From assembly GCA_049889395.1 (NCBI GenBank), contig JBMHDM010000006.1:1-10571 (forward strand): a stretch of DNA of 10,571 bases. The letters run 5' to 3'. The DNA comes from UBA3537 sp049889395. Its GTDB lineage: Bacteria; Bacteroidota; Bacteroidia; Flavobacteriales; Flavobacteriaceae. The position numbers and the translations under genes were made by a program. The notes beneath the pieces are model-generated. The model was not told the DNA's origin. It did not search any database and saw only the letters and a list, made by a program, of their open reading frames with translations. Positions 1 through 5,825 of the stretch are shown piece by piece. The first letter of the stretch is position 1; each line of letters opens with the position of its first letter.

Positions 1-189
1 TGTTGTGTCGCAATAATAGGTATATCTTGTGCCGTTGAGGAATTCGTACATGGTGTTTGCAGGAGCTTCAAAACCTGGTGACCATAACCATCTGCCTTCA
101 ATGGTTTGTTCTGCTATCGCGCCGCTATTTTCGTCGTCACCACTACAAGCGAAGATGAATAAAACCGAGAGTATGATTATTTTTTTCAT
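1..189 (-). CDS. Lipoprotein, 3' end beyond the window (lipocalin-like start)
   Basis: The first 63 codons are visible, beginning at ATG 189-187 and running off the left edge. The N-terminus MKKIIILSVLFIFAC is a short signal peptide ending in a lipobox (IFAC) with the lipidated cysteine at residue 15. The following SGDDE is acidic, as in the surface-export signal known for Bacteroidetes lipoproteins, so a cell-surface location is likely (inference). After a short linker comes TIEGRWLWSPGFEAP and then MYEFLNGTRYTYYC. This resembles the first strands of small lipocalin-like lipoproteins of flavobacteria, but too little is visible for a firm family call. The start codon follows the stop codon of the upstream FISUMP gene with no base between, so the two are almost certainly co-transcribed and probably translationally coupled. 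The function is unknown. Confidence 0.8.
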   Translation of the reverse strand, partial: MKKIIILSVLFIFACSGDDENSGAIAEQTIEGRWLWSPGFEAPANTMYEFLNGTRYTYYCDTT

Positions 190-1188
190 TTAGTTCTTTA
201 TAAATTTTTTAGTAGATGTATTCATTCCGTCAGATACTTTAATAAAGTAAACTCCTTTTGGAAGAGAACTTACATTAATTCTATTGGAATTGTTTTTTAT
301 TAATTCTTTCCCAAGAATATTATATACCAAAACACTTTCTATGCTTGAACAATCAATATTTAAATAGTTTTTAGCTGGATTAGGATAAATTGTAAAATTA
401 TAAATTGAGTTATCGCCTATTGATGCTGTTTGTGCGTCTCTAATTAAACGAACCGAAAATCCGCGAACTTTAACAATATGGCTTCCGCTAGATAAGCCGT
501 CTAGATCATTGTATACACTACGAGTATAAGCGAAATTTGTATTATTGTAAGGTGTTGAAGTCCAAAAAATTGCATCATAACCCCTGCCATAAAACGAACC
601 ATTACCTACGAATTGTTTGCGACTACCTTGTGGGAAAGCATTAAAACCACTGCTGTTGTTCGTTGGCAAATAAAAGCCCGGATCGCCAGTATTTACACTA
701 CTACCATACCTCCAGGCTGTAATGGATGCCATAGCTTTGGCTATCTTGTTACCAGCCGTAGATCCATCACAATTGTATCCATTGTCTATTAAAAAGTCTT
801 GTAAGTTATTCCACTCATCGACTGATGGAACACGCCATCCGTCGGGTGCAAATTCTTTATTTGGCGTGGTCTCATCTTCATCGTGAATACCTGCTATTGC
901 ATACCAATTGTAAAGTCTTCCTTCAGTGGGGTCATTATTATAATAGCACCAAGCTCCTGTGTTACGGCTAATCCATTGATTTGCGTTTGTGACTTGCGGA
1001 ATCGGCGTGCCGTCTCTGTAGGTTATATTTTCAGCATTGTCAATTGCCCAATCATAAATTCCATAACTGATCCACTCAAAAGTATTTCCATCCTGGTCTA
1101 CAGTCTCTCCATCAGCATACAACTGTTCTCCTTGACAAAATCCAAAACCACAAATAAGCAAAGTTGAGAGTAAGATAAGTTTTTTCAT
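190..1188 (-). CDS. Secreted FISUMP-domain protein with T9SS type A sorting tail
   Basis: A 332-aa protein with three parts. Residues 1-19 are a signal peptide (MKKLILLSTLLICGFGFCQ). Residues about 35-251 form a FISUMP domain (Fibrobacter succinogenes major paralogous domain), recognised by DGTPIPQVTNANQW, a GRLYNWYA block (90-97), APDGWRVPSVDEW (114-126), GFNAFPQGSR (181-190), FWTST and the closing GFSVRLIRD (243-251). Residues about 266-332 are a type A C-terminal sorting domain (FTIYPNPAKNYLNI, then VYNILGKEL, then LPKGVYFIKVSDG), which directs export through the type IX system and cell-surface attachment or release. FISUMP domains are common in Bacteroidetes and Fibrobacter surface proteins, but their activity is not known. 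The frame is open up to an ATG at 1233. The start at 1188 is preferred because it begins with the signal peptide and because a consensus -7 box (1218-1211) lies between the two ATGs. It forms an operon with the downstream lipoprotein gene. Confidence 0.88.
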   Translation of the reverse strand: MKKLILLSTLLICGFGFCQGEQLYADGETVDQDGNTFEWISYGIYDWAIDNAENITYRDGTPIPQVTNANQWISRNTGAWCYYNNDPTEGRLYNWYAIAGIHDEDETTPNKEFAPDGWRVPSVDEWNNLQDFLIDNGYNCDGSTAGNKIAKAMASITAWRYGSSVNTGDPGFYLPTNNSSGFNAFPQGSRKQFVGNGSFYGRGYDAIFWTSTPYNNTNFAYTRSVYNDLDGLSSGSHIVKVRGFSVRLIRDAQTASIGDNSIYNFTIYPNPAKNYLNIDCSSIESVLVYNILGKELIKNNSNRINVSSLPKGVYFIKVSDGMNTSTKKFIKN

Positions 1189-1210
1189 TTGATTGTGATT
1201 TTTGTTAAGC

Positions 1211-1218
1211 CAAATATA
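1211..1218 (-). promoter_or_regulatory. Bacteroidetes -7 promoter box for the FISUMP/lipoprotein operon
   Basis: On the minus strand this reads TATATTTG, a full match to the Bacteroidetes -7 consensus TAnnTTTG. It lies 22 bp upstream of the ATG at 1188, giving an expected 5' leader of roughly 15-20 nt. No TTG lies at the ideal 19-21 bp spacing; the nearest candidates are 12 and 25 bp away, so the -33 element is weak or absent. Confidence 0.5.
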
Positions 1219-1308
1219 ATCAAAGTTAAACAAAACATCAGTCCAAGTTTAGTACCTGTTAGTGTAGCAGCTTTGGAACAAAGCGTGTTGAGAAAACAAC
1301 TAAAAGCC

Positions 1309-1331
1309 AATGTCTATCAAATGTCTCTCAA
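1309..1331. repeat. Tandem 11-bp direct repeat, two copies
   Basis: AATGTCTATCA is followed immediately by AATGTCTCTCA and a further A: two 11-bp units with one mismatch. It lies in the non-coding stretch between the FISUMP gene and the tRNA terminator, about 120 bp upstream of the FISUMP start. One helical turn of spacing is what OmpR/PhoB-type response regulators bind, but no regulator is known here and chance in A/T-rich DNA is possible. Confidence 0.4.
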
Positions 1332-1383
1332 CTTTAAGTGGATTTAAACTGATTTTTGAGATGTTTTAAATGAAAGTCGTGGA

Positions 1384-1429
1384 GTGCTTTATAGGTGCTT
1401 TCGAAACGTGGTTAGAGACGGTTAGACCT
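1384..1429. repeat. Two further phased direct-repeat pairs (GTGCTTT x2, GGTTAGA x2)
   Basis: GTGCTTT occurs at 1384-1390 and 1395-1401 (11-bp period). GGTTAGA occurs at 1410-1416 and 1420-1426 (10-bp period; 8 of 10 bases identical over the unit). With the pair at 1309-1331 this makes three helically phased pairs within about 120 bp of otherwise empty DNA (1219-1429). Nothing else is seen in that stretch except a small GCTTTG-GAA-CAAAGC hairpin at 1270-1284. No convincing gene is present. Confidence 0.35.
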
Positions 1430-1459
1430 AAAAAAAGCCCTCTCAAAAGAAAGGGCTTT
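1430..1459 (-). terminator. Intrinsic terminator after the tRNA gene
   Basis: Read on the minus strand, AAAGCCCT (1459-1452) pairs perfectly with AGGGCTTT (1441-1434) across a 10-nt loop and runs into a T tract (complement of 1436-1430). It begins 5 bp past the tRNA 3' end, so it most likely ends the tRNA transcript, or a methylmalonyl-CoA epimerase-tRNA read-through transcript. Confidence 0.85.
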
Positions 1460-1464
1460 GAGGG

Positions 1465-1538
1465 TGGTCCCAACTGGGCTCGAACCAGTGACCCTCTGAT
1501 TATGAGTCAGATGCTCTAACCAACTGAGCTATGGGACC
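1465..1538 (-). tRNA. tRNA-Met (anticodon CAT)
   Basis: A 74-nt cloverleaf on the minus strand. The acceptor stem is GGTCCCA/TGGGACC with discriminator A at 1465. The D arm is GCTC-AGTTGGTTA-GAGC. The anticodon stem TCTGA/TCAGA encloses loop CTCATAA, placing anticodon CAT at 1504-1502. The T arm is ACTGG-TTCGAGC-CCAGT. The 3' CCA is not encoded (the genome reads ACCC). A CAT anticodon is shared by elongator Met, initiator Met and the Ile2 tRNA whose C34 becomes lysidine. The first pair G-C argues against an initiator, and the body looks like elongator tRNA-Met; the Ile2 identity cannot be fully excluded by eye. Confidence 0.95.
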
Positions 1539-1547
1539 CGAGGGCTG

Positions 1548-1555
1548 CAATATTA
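1548..1555 (-). promoter_or_regulatory. Possible -7 box for the tRNA gene
   Basis: The minus strand reads TAATATTG, one mismatch from TAnnTTTG, ending 9 bp before the tRNA 5' end. That spacing would give a leader of only a few nucleotides. No clear TTG -33 element is seen at the expected distance, so this is a weak call. Confidence 0.3.
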
Positions 1556-1596
1556 CAACCATTTTTTAAAATTATAAAAGAAAATGAACCTAAATT

Positions 1597-1998
1597 CTAG
1601 AGGTCTTGGCACAATTCTATAAGTACCCCACCAGAAGATTTGGGATGCAAAAAAGCAATTTTTTTTCCATCAGCACCAGGCTTGGGGACTTCATGAATGA
1701 ATTGGAAACCCGCAGCCTTTAAGCGTTCAATTTCAGATTCAATATCATCCACAGCAAAAGCCAAATGATGGATCCCTTCTCCTCGTTTATCTATAAATTT
1801 TGCGATGGGACTATCCAAAGATGTCGCTTGTAACAACTCTATCTTGCTGTCACCCATTTTAAAAAATGAGGTTTTAACCCCTTCTGACGGCACCACCTCA
1901 ATTTTATAGTGTGGCCTATTTAAAAGTTTAGCATAAAGTAAATTTGATGCTTCCAAATCTCTAACTGCAATTCCGATGTGTTCAATTTTTTTTAGCAT
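1597..1998 (-). CDS. mce: Methylmalonyl-CoA epimerase
   Basis: A 133-aa protein of the vicinal oxygen chelate (glyoxalase) superfamily. It interconverts (2R)- and (2S)-methylmalonyl-CoA, linking the mutase to propionyl-CoA metabolism in the cytoplasm. The two beta-alpha-beta-beta-beta modules and the four expected metal ligands are visible: H7 (KIEHIGIAV), E54 (SKIELLQ), H78 (GIHHLAFAVDD) and E128 (GVLIELCQ). The length is standard for the family, and the start MLKKIEHIGIAV matches the usual N-terminus. The gene stands alone, diverging from rbfA. The mutase subunits are not in this window, which is usual for this lineage. The sequence downstream towards the tRNA shows no strong terminator, so read-through into the tRNA is possible. 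A general VOC enzyme is the only alternative, and the HHLAF and IEL blocks favour the epimerase. Confidence 0.92.
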   Translation of the reverse strand: MLKKIEHIGIAVRDLEASNLLYAKLLNRPHYKIEVVPSEGVKTSFFKMGDSKIELLQATSLDSPIAKFIDKRGEGIHHLAFAVDDIESEIERLKAAGFQFIHEVPKPGADGKKIAFLHPKSSGGVLIELCQDL

Positions 1999-2013
1999 AC
2001 CACAAATTTGAGT

Positions 2014-2043
2014 AAAAGATAGGGCTTTTCATTAAATCCACAA
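2014..2043 (-). promoter_or_regulatory. Promoter (-33 TTG / -7 box) for the methylmalonyl-CoA epimerase gene
   Basis: On the minus strand TTG (2043-2041) is followed after exactly 19 bp by TATCTTTT (2021-2014), one base from TAnnTTTG. The -7 box ends 15 bp before the ATG at 1998, implying a leader of about 10 nt. The spacing fits the Bacteroidetes sigma-A promoter well. Confidence 0.55.
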
Positions 2044-2064
2044 GAAATATAGTATTTTTACCCC

Positions 2065-2457
2065 ATGGAAAGCCAAAGACAAAAAAAAGTTGCCGCAGTG
2101 CTACAACAAGATCTAGTAGAAGTTTTGCAAGGTGCTGCCCGCGAAGGTGGTATGCGAGGCGTGATCATTTCTGTTACCAAAGTTAGTGTGACGGTCGACT
2201 TATCTATTGCGAAAGTTTATTTAAGTATTTTTCCTGTAAAGGATAGCCAAAAGCTTATTGAAGGTATTACTTCAAACGCGCCACTGATAAAGCATGAGTT
2301 AGCACAGCGAACCAAACAGCAATTGCGAAGAATGCCAGAATTATTATTTTTTCTAGATGATTCGCTTGAATATATTGATCAAATTAATCAATCATTAAAA
2401 GGGAAGGATAATCCGATTTATAATTCAGAATTTCCAGACAAAAGAAAACAATCGTAG
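2065..2457 (+). CDS. rbfA: 30S ribosome-binding factor RbfA
   Basis: A 130-aa RbfA-family protein that binds the immature 30S subunit and helps 16S rRNA 5'-end maturation, with a special role in the cold. The single KH-type domain is recognised by SQRQKKVAAVLQQDLVEVL at the N-terminus, the central strand pair VTKVSVTVDLSIAKVYLSIFP, and the family signature RRMPELLFFLDDSLEY followed by IDQINQSLK. The length is normal. A possible -7 box, TATTTTTA (2053-2060), sits only 4 bp before the ATG, which would make the transcript leaderless or nearly so; no -33 TTG backs it up. The stop codon TAG abuts the TTG start of the downstream permease gene, so the pair forms an operon. rbfA next to a LolC/E-like permease is a familiar arrangement in Bacteroidetes. 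Confidence 0.95.
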   Translation: MESQRQKKVAAVLQQDLVEVLQGAAREGGMRGVIISVTKVSVTVDLSIAKVYLSIFPVKDSQKLIEGITSNAPLIKHELAQRTKQQLRRMPELLFFLDDSLEYIDQINQSLKGKDNPIYNSEFPDKRKQS

Positions 2458-3657
2458 TTGAATGTTTCGTTTTACATAGCCAAAAGATACCTCTTCGCCA
2501 AGAGTCATAATACTGCCATTAATTACATCACTAGAATAGCCAGTATTGGAATTATTGTTGGCACGGCGGCTTTGTTTATTGTTTTGTCAGGATTTGGAGG
2601 ACTAAAAGCCTTCAGTTTAGAATTTACAACCTTAACTGATCCTGATTTAAAGATTTTTCCAAAATCCTCAAAAACCATCCGTTGGTCATCCAGTCAAAAG
2701 CAGGCCTTGAATGGGGTTGACGGGATTATCTCTTTTTCAGAAATTGTTGAAGATAACGTATTGATGGCTTGTGACGATAAGTTTTTAGCCGTCCATTTGA
2801 AAGGGGTTGATGAATATTACCCTCAAAAAACAATAGACTCTATTTTATCGTATGGGAGTTGGGTCACCTCAGATATGCCACACGTAGTCTCTGGATGGGG
2901 AGTTTCTAATACGCTTGGTTTTGGGGTATACGATGTAACTAAAACCGTAAGGTTGTATGCCCCAAAACCTGGTAAAGGTCAAATTCTTTCCGTAAAAGGG
3001 GCCTTTAAGAGTCTTAAAGTTATTAATGTTGGCGTATTCCAAGTCAATGATGCCCTTAACGAGTCGATGGTATTCACCAGTATTGATAATGCAAAATATA
3101 TGTTGGGTATTGCCAACGACCAAGTAAGTGCCATAGAACTTACCCTAGACCAAGCCGTTGACCCCAGTGAGGTGATTTCCGACATAAATACTATTTTTCA
3201 AAATGATATTGTCATCAAAAACAGAGTCCAGCTCAATGATGCTTTGTACAAAATGTTGAACACAGAACATGTGGCTGTATATCTCATTTTTACACTGATT
3301 CTCATTATTGCCTTATTCAATATCATTGGTTCTATAGTGATGATGATTGTAGATAAAAAAGAAAATTTGAAAACACTTTATAAGCTAGGGGCTCAAAGAA
3401 AGACCATACAGAAAGTGTTTTATTTTCAAGGGCTAATGATGACACTGATTGGAGGGGCGTTAGGAATAATATTGGGGCTTGTTGTCATCGTTCTACAAAA
3501 AAAATTCGATTTGATTATGATAACTAACACCCTTCCATACCCTGTTGAAATCAGTTGGAATAATATTGGTGTAGCGTTCCTAACAATTACTATTTTAGGA
3601 ATTATAGCCTCCAAAATTGCATCTTGGAGCTCTAAAAAGTTGAATTACTCACACTAA
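2458..3657 (+). CDS. ABC transporter permease, LolC/LolE (FtsX-MacB_PCD) type
   Basis: A 399-aa inner-membrane permease with the LolC/E layout. There is one N-terminal membrane helix (about 24-46), a large periplasmic MacB-PCD-like domain (about 50-268), and three C-terminal helices (about 272-297, 324-346, 370-388) forming the FtsX domain. The cytoplasmic stretch KKENLKTLYKLGAQRKTIQKV (299-319) before helix 3 is the coupling region facing the ATPase. Such permeases pull lipoproteins from the inner membrane with the LolD ATPase, and this protein is a good candidate for the LolCE role. No ATPase gene is nearby, so its partner must be elsewhere. The start is TTG at 2458, directly after the rbfA stop; it is chosen because NVSFYIAKRYLFAKS is the conserved family N-terminus and no ATG lies near. 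The 3' end overlaps dusB by 4 bp on the opposite strand. Confidence 0.88.
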   Translation: MNVSFYIAKRYLFAKSHNTAINYITRIASIGIIVGTAALFIVLSGFGGLKAFSLEFTTLTDPDLKIFPKSSKTIRWSSSQKQALNGVDGIISFSEIVEDNVLMACDDKFLAVHLKGVDEYYPQKTIDSILSYGSWVTSDMPHVVSGWGVSNTLGFGVYDVTKTVRLYAPKPGKGQILSVKGAFKSLKVINVGVFQVNDALNESMVFTSIDNAKYMLGIANDQVSAIELTLDQAVDPSEVISDINTIFQNDIVIKNRVQLNDALYKMLNTEHVAVYLIFTLILIIALFNIIGSIVMMIVDKKENLKTLYKLGAQRKTIQKVFYFQGLMMTLIGGALGIILGLVVIVLQKKFDLIMITNTLPYPVEISWNNIGVAFLTITILGIIASKIASWSSKKLNYSH

Positions 3658-4646
3658 GCGAATTGATAATCTGCAAAGTGTTCTTCGACCTCATCAAAAG
3701 CCTTAAATACATCTTCACTTCTATCGCTAGTTACCATTTTGGTTCTGTAGGGTTTAAAGTTTGGGATTCCTTTAAAATAATTGGTGTAGTGACGTCGAGT
3801 CTCTAAGACTCCCAAAATTTCACCTTTCCATTCAATAGACATTTTAAGGTGTCTTCGTGCGGCTTCCACACGATCTATCATACTTATTGGTGGTAGATGG
3901 GCTCCCGTTTCAAAGTAATGCTTGACTTGTTTAAAAAACCACGGGTTACCAATACTGGCACGTCCTATCATGGCGCCATCTAGTCCATATTGGTCCCTCA
4001 TTTCAACGGCCCGTTCTGGCGAATTAACATCGCCGTTCCCAAAAATAGGGATGTGCATTCTGGGGTTGTTTTTAACTTCTGCAATAGGTCGCCAATCTGC
4101 ATGCCCTTTGTACATCTGAGCTCGAGTTCTCCCGTGTATAGACAGTGCTTTTATCCCCACATCTTGAAGTCTTTCAGCCACTTCTACAATTCGGATAGAA
4201 TCATGATCCCAACCCAATCTCGTTTTTACGGTAACTGGCAAGTGGGTTCGTTTGACCATTTCTGCAGTCAGTTTTTCCATCAAACAAATGTCTTTTAAAA
4301 TACCTGCTCCAGCCCCTTTACTAACTACTTTTTTTACTGGGCACCCAAAATTTATATCAATAATATCAGGGTTAGATTGTTCAACAATGTCAATTGCTTG
4401 AAGCATACTGTCTAAATTTGCTCCAAATATCTGTATCCCAACCGGACGTTCCTTCTCATATATATCTAACTTTATGGTGCTTTTTGCAGCATTCCTAATG
4501 AGCCCTTCACTCGAAATGAATTCAGTGTAAACCACATCTGCTCCTTGTTCTTTGCAGAGCGCTCTAAATGGTGGATCGCTAACATCTTCCATTGGCGCGA
4601 GTAACAACGGAAAATCGGGTAATTCTATGGAGCCTATTTTAACCAT
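3654..4646 (-). CDS. dusB: tRNA-dihydrouridine synthase (DusB/NifR3 family)
   Basis: A 330-aa FMN enzyme that reduces specific uridines in the tRNA D-loop using NADPH. The N-terminal TIM barrel shows LAPMEDVSDPPFR (16-28), the catalytic cysteine C102 in NFGCPVKKV, K141 in TVKTRLGW, H171 in SIHGRTRAQ, the FMN phosphate-binding IFGNGDV (201-207) and IGRASIGNPWFF (227-238). A short helical domain follows, with ETRRHYTNYFKGI near the C-terminus. Length and motifs agree with the NifR3/DusB group. It is the last gene of the yicC-gmk-nadD-dusB run, starting 2 bp after nadD ends. Its stop overlaps the stop of the convergent permease gene by 4 bp, so its transcription must end inside that gene. Confidence 0.95.
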   Translation of the reverse strand: MVKIGSIELPDFPLLLAPMEDVSDPPFRALCKEQGADVVYTEFISSEGLIRNAAKSTIKLDIYEKERPVGIQIFGANLDSMLQAIDIVEQSNPDIIDINFGCPVKKVVSKGAGAGILKDICLMEKLTAEMVKRTHLPVTVKTRLGWDHDSIRIVEVAERLQDVGIKALSIHGRTRAQMYKGHADWRPIAEVKNNPRMHIPIFGNGDVNSPERAVEMRDQYGLDGAMIGRASIGNPWFFKQVKHYFETGAHLPPISMIDRVEAARRHLKMSIEWKGEILGVLETRRHYTNYFKGIPNFKPYRTKMVTSDRSEDVFKAFDEVEEHFADYQFA

Positions 4647-4648
4647 GT

Positions 4649-5224
4649 TTATTTGTAAAAATTCATTTCATCTAAATAAGTCCAAACAGTCTCTGGCAAT
4701 AAAGGGCGTATGTTTTTTCCAGATTTCAAAGCAGATCGAATAAAGGACGATGAGATTTCTATAATTGGTGCATCAATCTTCTCTACACGTCCTGTTATAG
4801 GTCTCTTTTGAATGCTAGCATTTAGTTTTCTGGGGTAAACATAAATGGGATAGTTTTGCAATAAAATATCGGCATTTTTCCATTTAGGCAAAGACACCAA
4901 GTTATCCTCTCCCATAATAAGTGCAAACTGATAATTGGGGTATTTTTCTTCAAGATAGACTAGAGTATCTATTGTATAATTGGGTTGCTTTAAATCAAAT
5001 TCTATGGCGCTAGATTTGAGTTTTGGGTAATCTTGCGTTGCTAAATTTACCATATGCAACCGTTGGCGATTGTCTAAAATACTTTGTTTTGTTTTGAATG
5101 GATTTTGAGGTGTTACGACACACCAGACCTGATCTAAATCAGAATATTCTGCAAAATGATTGGCTATGATAAGATGCCCCACATGGATGGGGTTGAACGT
5201 TCCAAAGTATAGTCCAATCTTCAT
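4649..5224 (-). CDS. nadD: Nicotinate-nucleotide adenylyltransferase
   Basis: A 191-aa cytoplasmic enzyme that adenylates nicotinate mononucleotide with ATP to give deamido-NAD, an essential step of NAD synthesis. Nucleotidyltransferase motifs are complete: GTFNPIHVGH (8-17) contains the HxGH ATP site, followed by TPQNPFK (38-44), LIMGEDNLVSLPKW (102-115) and ISSSFIR (157-163), the family's second ATP-binding signature. The length is typical for NadD. Neighbours are gmk 10 bp upstream and dusB 2 bp downstream, so it is internal to the operon and no separate promoter is seen. Confidence 0.95.
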   Translation of the reverse strand: MKIGLYFGTFNPIHVGHLIIANHFAEYSDLDQVWCVVTPQNPFKTKQSILDNRQRLHMVNLATQDYPKLKSSAIEFDLKQPNYTIDTLVYLEEKYPNYQFALIMGEDNLVSLPKWKNADILLQNYPIYVYPRKLNASIQKRPITGRVEKIDAPIIEISSSFIRSALKSGKNIRPLLPETVWTYLDEMNFYK

Positions 5225-5234
5225 TTTGACCGCT

Positions 5235-5825
5235 TTATCCTATTGAATTAATAAACTTCCACACGATTGCCTTTGATTCTTTTTTGGCTTGGTTTAAATC
5301 CTCATTATTAACGATACAATCGAAAAGTGGGGCAGTTGCAAGTTCTGCTGACGCTTTAGAAATTCGCATATTAATTTTATCGTCAGATTCTGTCTGACGT
5401 TTCTTCAAGCGTATTTTAAGTTCATCGATACTTGGGGGTTTAACAAAAATAGCAAGAGTTTGCTCTGGGAATTTCTTTTTAATCCGTAGCCCCCCTGAAA
5501 CATCTATGTCAAAAATAACGTGTTTACCCATAGACCAAATTCGTTCAACTTCAGATTTAAAGGTGCCATAAAAATTGTCTCGATAAACCTCTTCCCATTC
5601 TAAAAAATCACCTGCTTTGATATGTTTTTTAAAGTCAGATGCAGAAACAAAATAATAATCTTCCCCCTCTATTTCCTCGCCTCGTTTTGATCTAGATGTG
5701 GCGGAGATAGAAAAAGCCAAATTGAGTTCTTTTTGTTTTAATAAATGCCTAACGATAGTGGTTTTTCCTGCACCCGATGGTGCGGAAAAAACAATAAGTT
5801 TTCCCTGAAATGATTTAGAGGACAT
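5235..5825 (-). CDS. gmk: Guanylate kinase
   Basis: A 196-aa kinase that converts GMP (and dGMP) to GDP with ATP. The P-loop APSGAGKT is at 15-22. The GMP-binding region is SATSRSKRGEEIEGEDYYF (41-59), followed by YGTFKSEVE (86-94), DIDVSGG (106-112), the lid arginines in RLKKRQTES (139-147) and the closing FDCIVNNEDL (168-177). The frame extends 11 codons further to an ATG at 5858, but the start at 5825 is preferred: it gives the family's usual short lead-in (SKSFQGKLIVFSAPSG) and reduces the overlap with yicC from 44 bp to 11 bp. The stop-start overlap points to translational coupling. The order yicC-gmk-nadD is widespread in Bacteroidetes. Confidence 0.94.
   Translation of the reverse strand: MSSKSFQGKLIVFSAPSGAGKTTIVRHLLKQKELNLAFSISATSRSKRGEEIEGEDYYFVSASDFKKHIKAGDFLEWEEVYRDNFYGTFKSEVERIWSMGKHVIFDIDVSGGLRIKKKFPEQTLAIFVKPPSIDELKIRLKKRQTESDDKINMRISKASAELATAPLFDCIVNNEDLNQAKKESKAIVWKFINSIG

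Noticed and set aside
883..1167. 94-aa plus-strand open frame opposite the FISUMP gene
   Set aside because: It lies wholly antisense to a well-supported gene, has no recognisable domain and an atypical Ser/Cys-rich composition.
1195..1352. Open plus-strand stretch from a GTG, ending NVYQMSLNFKWI, in the non-coding region left of the tRNA
   Set aside because: It was considered as a remnant of an integrase or other mobile-element gene. It has no ATG start, no recognised motif and is short enough to be chance.
1465..1538. tRNA as an integration (att) site for a mobile element
   Set aside because: No second copy of the tRNA 3' end and no integrase gene are seen within the window, so there is no support beyond the general habit of elements to use tRNA genes.
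3990..4298. 102-aa plus-strand open frame opposite dusB
   Set aside because: It mirrors the conserved dusB sequence on the other strand, and no promoter or family signature is present.
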